A DNA stretch of 15,893 nucleotides. Source: Firmicutes bacterium UBA5420 (GTDB lineage Bacteria > Bacillota > Limnochordia > Darwinibacteriales > Darwinibacteriaceae). The position numbers and the translations under genes were made by a program. The stretch covers positions 26,223 through 42,115 of the forward strand of contig DHNI01000118.1 of assembly GCA_002409455.1 (NCBI GenBank), given 5' to 3'. This document shows, piece after piece, positions 14,402-15,893 of the stretch. The notes beneath the pieces were generated by a model. The model did no database searches. It was not told the DNA's origin and saw only the letters and a program-made list of their open reading frames with translations. Every line of letters starts with the position of its first letter. Within the stretch, counting starts at the first letter, position 1.

Positions 14402-15739
14402 TTAGTTTTCCTCTTGCTCTGCGGCTTCAAGAGTAGACTCTACTTCGGTAATCGTAGCGCTATCCACAATTAGCTGCAGAGCCTTGATTCTTACAATAGA
14501 GGCTTCAATGCCGCGCCTTTGACCATTCCAGTATTCCCGCATTTGTTCTTCTAATTCAGCGTTAAGCTCACCGCTGGCGTTCACATACTCTGCAATCTTC
14601 TCATCTACTTCTTCTTCACTGGCGGTAATTCCTTCCTGCTCATGAATTGCCTCCAGAATCAAATCATGGATGATATGGTTCTTCGCTTGAGGTTCAAATT
14701 GGGCCTGCAGCTCTTCTTTGCTCTGACCGGTCATTTGCAGATACATTTCCTCATTAATCCCTTGCCTCTGCATGTTTTGAAAGAAGTAGTCAAGGAGATG
14801 TGCTGCCTGATGTTCAATCATGGACTGGGGAATCTCAACGGAGCTATCATCAGCAATCAGCTCTAATAGTTTATTCTCCATTTGCTCAGTGGTTCTGCGG
14901 GTGGCCTCGTCTTCTAAGTTTTTCCGAATCTCTGCCTTCAGTTCGTCCAGGGTGTCGTATTCGCTAATGTCCTTGACAAATTCATCATCAATGTCTGGAA
15001 GGAATTTCTCTTTCAATTCTTTGACCGTAATGGTAAAGGTGGCTTCTTGGCCAGCTAACTCTGCTGCCTGGTACTCCTGGGGAAAGGTGACCTGAATGTC
15101 CTTGGTCTCACCAACCTTAAGACCGATGAGCTGTTCCTCAAAACCGGGGATAAATTGCCCGGCGCCAATCTCTAAGGTTTGGTTTTCACCAGCTCCACCG
15201 CTAAAAGGCTTGCCATCTATATGCCCAATAAAATCAAAGACCGCAAAATCGCCTTCCTGCACAGCTTCGTGTTCAGCAACAACAAGCTCAGAATTTTGCT
15301 CTTGCTGCTGCTTGAGTACGTTTTCGATATCTTCGTCTGAAACCCTAACAATCTCCCGCTGGACTTCAAGACCGCGGTACGTACCAAGTTTGAGTTCAGG
15401 ATAAACGTCCACTGTGTAGGTGAAAGTTGCTCCTTCACTACGATCTATGCGTTCAATGTCAGCCTCGGGCTGATCTACTGCCTGGATCTCTGTTTCGGCA
15501 AGAGCCTCCTGGTATAGACGCGGCAACAAGACTTCTACCGCATCTTCCACAAAAACGTCAGGACCATAGTTCATCTCAATGATCCGCCGTGGCGCTTTAC
15601 CTTTTCTAAAGCCTGGAATATTGATCTTTTTGACATTCTTGCGATACGCTTCTTCGATTGCTTCTTCTAGAACTTGTGCGTCTATATCGACCGTCAGTCT
15701 AACTCTGCTGTTCTCCAATTTCTCCTGTTTTACCGCCAT
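14402..15739 (-). CDS. tig: Trigger factor, ribosome-associated chaperone and peptidyl-prolyl isomerase
   Basis: Binds near the ribosomal exit tunnel and shelters nascent chains. The 445-residue protein has the N-terminal ribosome-binding domain with the signature GFRKGKAP (43-50). The FKBP-type isomerase domain follows at about 160-242, and then the helical C-terminal chaperone domain, rich in Glu and Gln. The length is close to the family norm. The ATG at 15739 has AAAGGAG upstream at a rather long spacing of 13 bases. It is the first protein gene of the tig-clpP-clpX group; the gap to tRNA-Leu is 84 bases and carries the tRNA terminator. Confidence 0.98.
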   Translation of the reverse strand: MAVKQEKLENSRVRLTVDIDAQVLEEAIEEAYRKNVKKINIPGFRKGKAPRRIIEMNYGPDVFVEDAVEVLLPRLYQEALAETEIQAVDQPEADIERIDRSEGATFTYTVDVYPELKLGTYRGLEVQREIVRVSDEDIENVLKQQQEQNSELVVAEHEAVQEGDFAVFDFIGHIDGKPFSGGAGENQTLEIGAGQFIPGFEEQLIGLKVGETKDIQVTFPQEYQAAELAGQEATFTITVKELKEKFLPDIDDEFVKDISEYDTLDELKAEIRKNLEDEATRRTTEQMENKLLELIADDSSVEIPQSMIEHQAAHLLDYFFQNMQRQGINEEMYLQMTGQSKEELQAQFEPQAKNHIIHDLILEAIHEQEGITASEEEVDEKIAEYVNASGELNAELEEQMREYWNGQRRGIEASIVRIKALQLIVDSATITEVESTLEAAEQEEN

Positions 15740-15773
15740 AATCTAACCCAATCTCCTTTCGTTCCCATAACGC

Positions 15774-15797
15774 AAAAAAAGTACACTTTGTAGTGTA
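15774..15797 (-). terminator. Intrinsic terminator after tRNA-Leu
   Basis: On the minus strand TACACT (15797-15792) pairs with AGTGTA (15787-15782) around a four-base loop, followed by a C and then seven T residues down to 15774. It separates the tRNA from tig. The tig promoter must lie in or near this 84-base gap; the only candidate I found, TTTTCA with TACACT at 16-base spacing, overlaps the hairpin and is weak. Confidence 0.7.
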
Positions 15798-15823
15798 ACT
15801 AAACTTATGTACATGAAAATAAA

Positions 15824-15893
15824 TGGTGCAGGCGGAGAGAGTCGAACTCTCACGGGGGTTGCCCACTAGATCCTAAGTCTAGCGCGTCTGCCA
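15824..15893 (-). tRNA. tRNA-Leu (anticodon UAG), 5' end beyond the window
   Basis: The minus strand shows an anticodon stem CTAGA/TCTAG enclosing the loop CTTAGGA, giving anticodon UAG at 15875-15873. A 14-base long variable arm (15852-15865) with GGG/CCC marks a class II tRNA, as expected for leucine. The T arm GAGAG-TTCGACT-CTCTC is perfect, the acceptor 3' strand is CGCCTGC, and the CCA end is encoded (15826-15824). The acceptor 5' strand and part of the D arm are missing at the window edge. It would read CUN leucine codons. Confidence 0.96.

Noticed and set aside
14380..14430. Upstream extension of clpP (17 extra basic residues)
   Set aside because: It overlaps tig and the clpP ribosome binding site; ClpP does not normally carry such a leader.
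1..15893. CRISPR array, insertion sequence, phage or toxin-antitoxin genes
   Set aside because: No spaced direct repeats, transposase motifs, terminal inverted repeats or small paired genes were seen; the content is conserved chromosomal genes.

Overview
The window reads as chromosome of a Gram-positive, probably anaerobic and spore-forming member of the Bacillota (Clostridia or a related deep class). The supports are a T-box leader in front of a threonyl-tRNA synthetase gene, the gene order tig-clpP-clpX-lonB-lonA-ysxC, a forespore-type LonB, strong AGGAGG-like ribosome binding sites with frequent TTG and GTG starts, and intrinsic terminators with T-runs. No mobile element, CRISPR array or phage gene was seen. 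The exact genus cannot be told from the sequence.

Layout, left to right. Positions 1-344 hold the 5' part of aroA (shikimate pathway) on the minus strand, cut by the window edge. Between aroA and thrS are two back-to-back promoters, then a full T-box riboswitch, then thrS on the plus strand (770-2503) with its own terminator. ThrRS here lacks the usual N-terminal TGS domain. All other genes lie on the minus strand. Reading right to left in the direction of transcription they are: a tRNA-Leu(UAG) cut by the right edge, its terminator, tig, clpP and clpX, a terminator, lonB, lonA, ysxC, and two tandem paralogous membrane GGDEF diguanylate cyclases with a terminator over the last stop codon. Then comes a small group: glsA (glutaminase), a membrane protein fusing a JAMM/MPN metalloprotease domain to an external LysM domain, and a 150-residue protein of unknown function that converges on thrS.

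How it fits together. Tig, ClpXP, LonB and LonA form a protein-quality-control block: chaperone at the ribosome, then three ATP-dependent proteases. YsxC (ribosome large-subunit GTPase) follows lonA by one base. The two cyclases follow ysxC by 4 bases and probably share its transcript, which would tie c-di-GMP synthesis to the Lon/ribosome operon. The T-box lets uncharged tRNA-Thr control thrS.

The most unusual items are the JAMM-TM-LysM protein, apparently co-transcribed with glutaminase, and a 27-base intergenic motif found twice in the same orientation, upstream of glsA and of the unknown gene. The TGS-less ThrRS and the tandem cyclases attached to the ysxC end of the protease operon come next. 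No clear new multi-gene defence or metabolic system is visible; most of the window is conserved housekeeping DNA.
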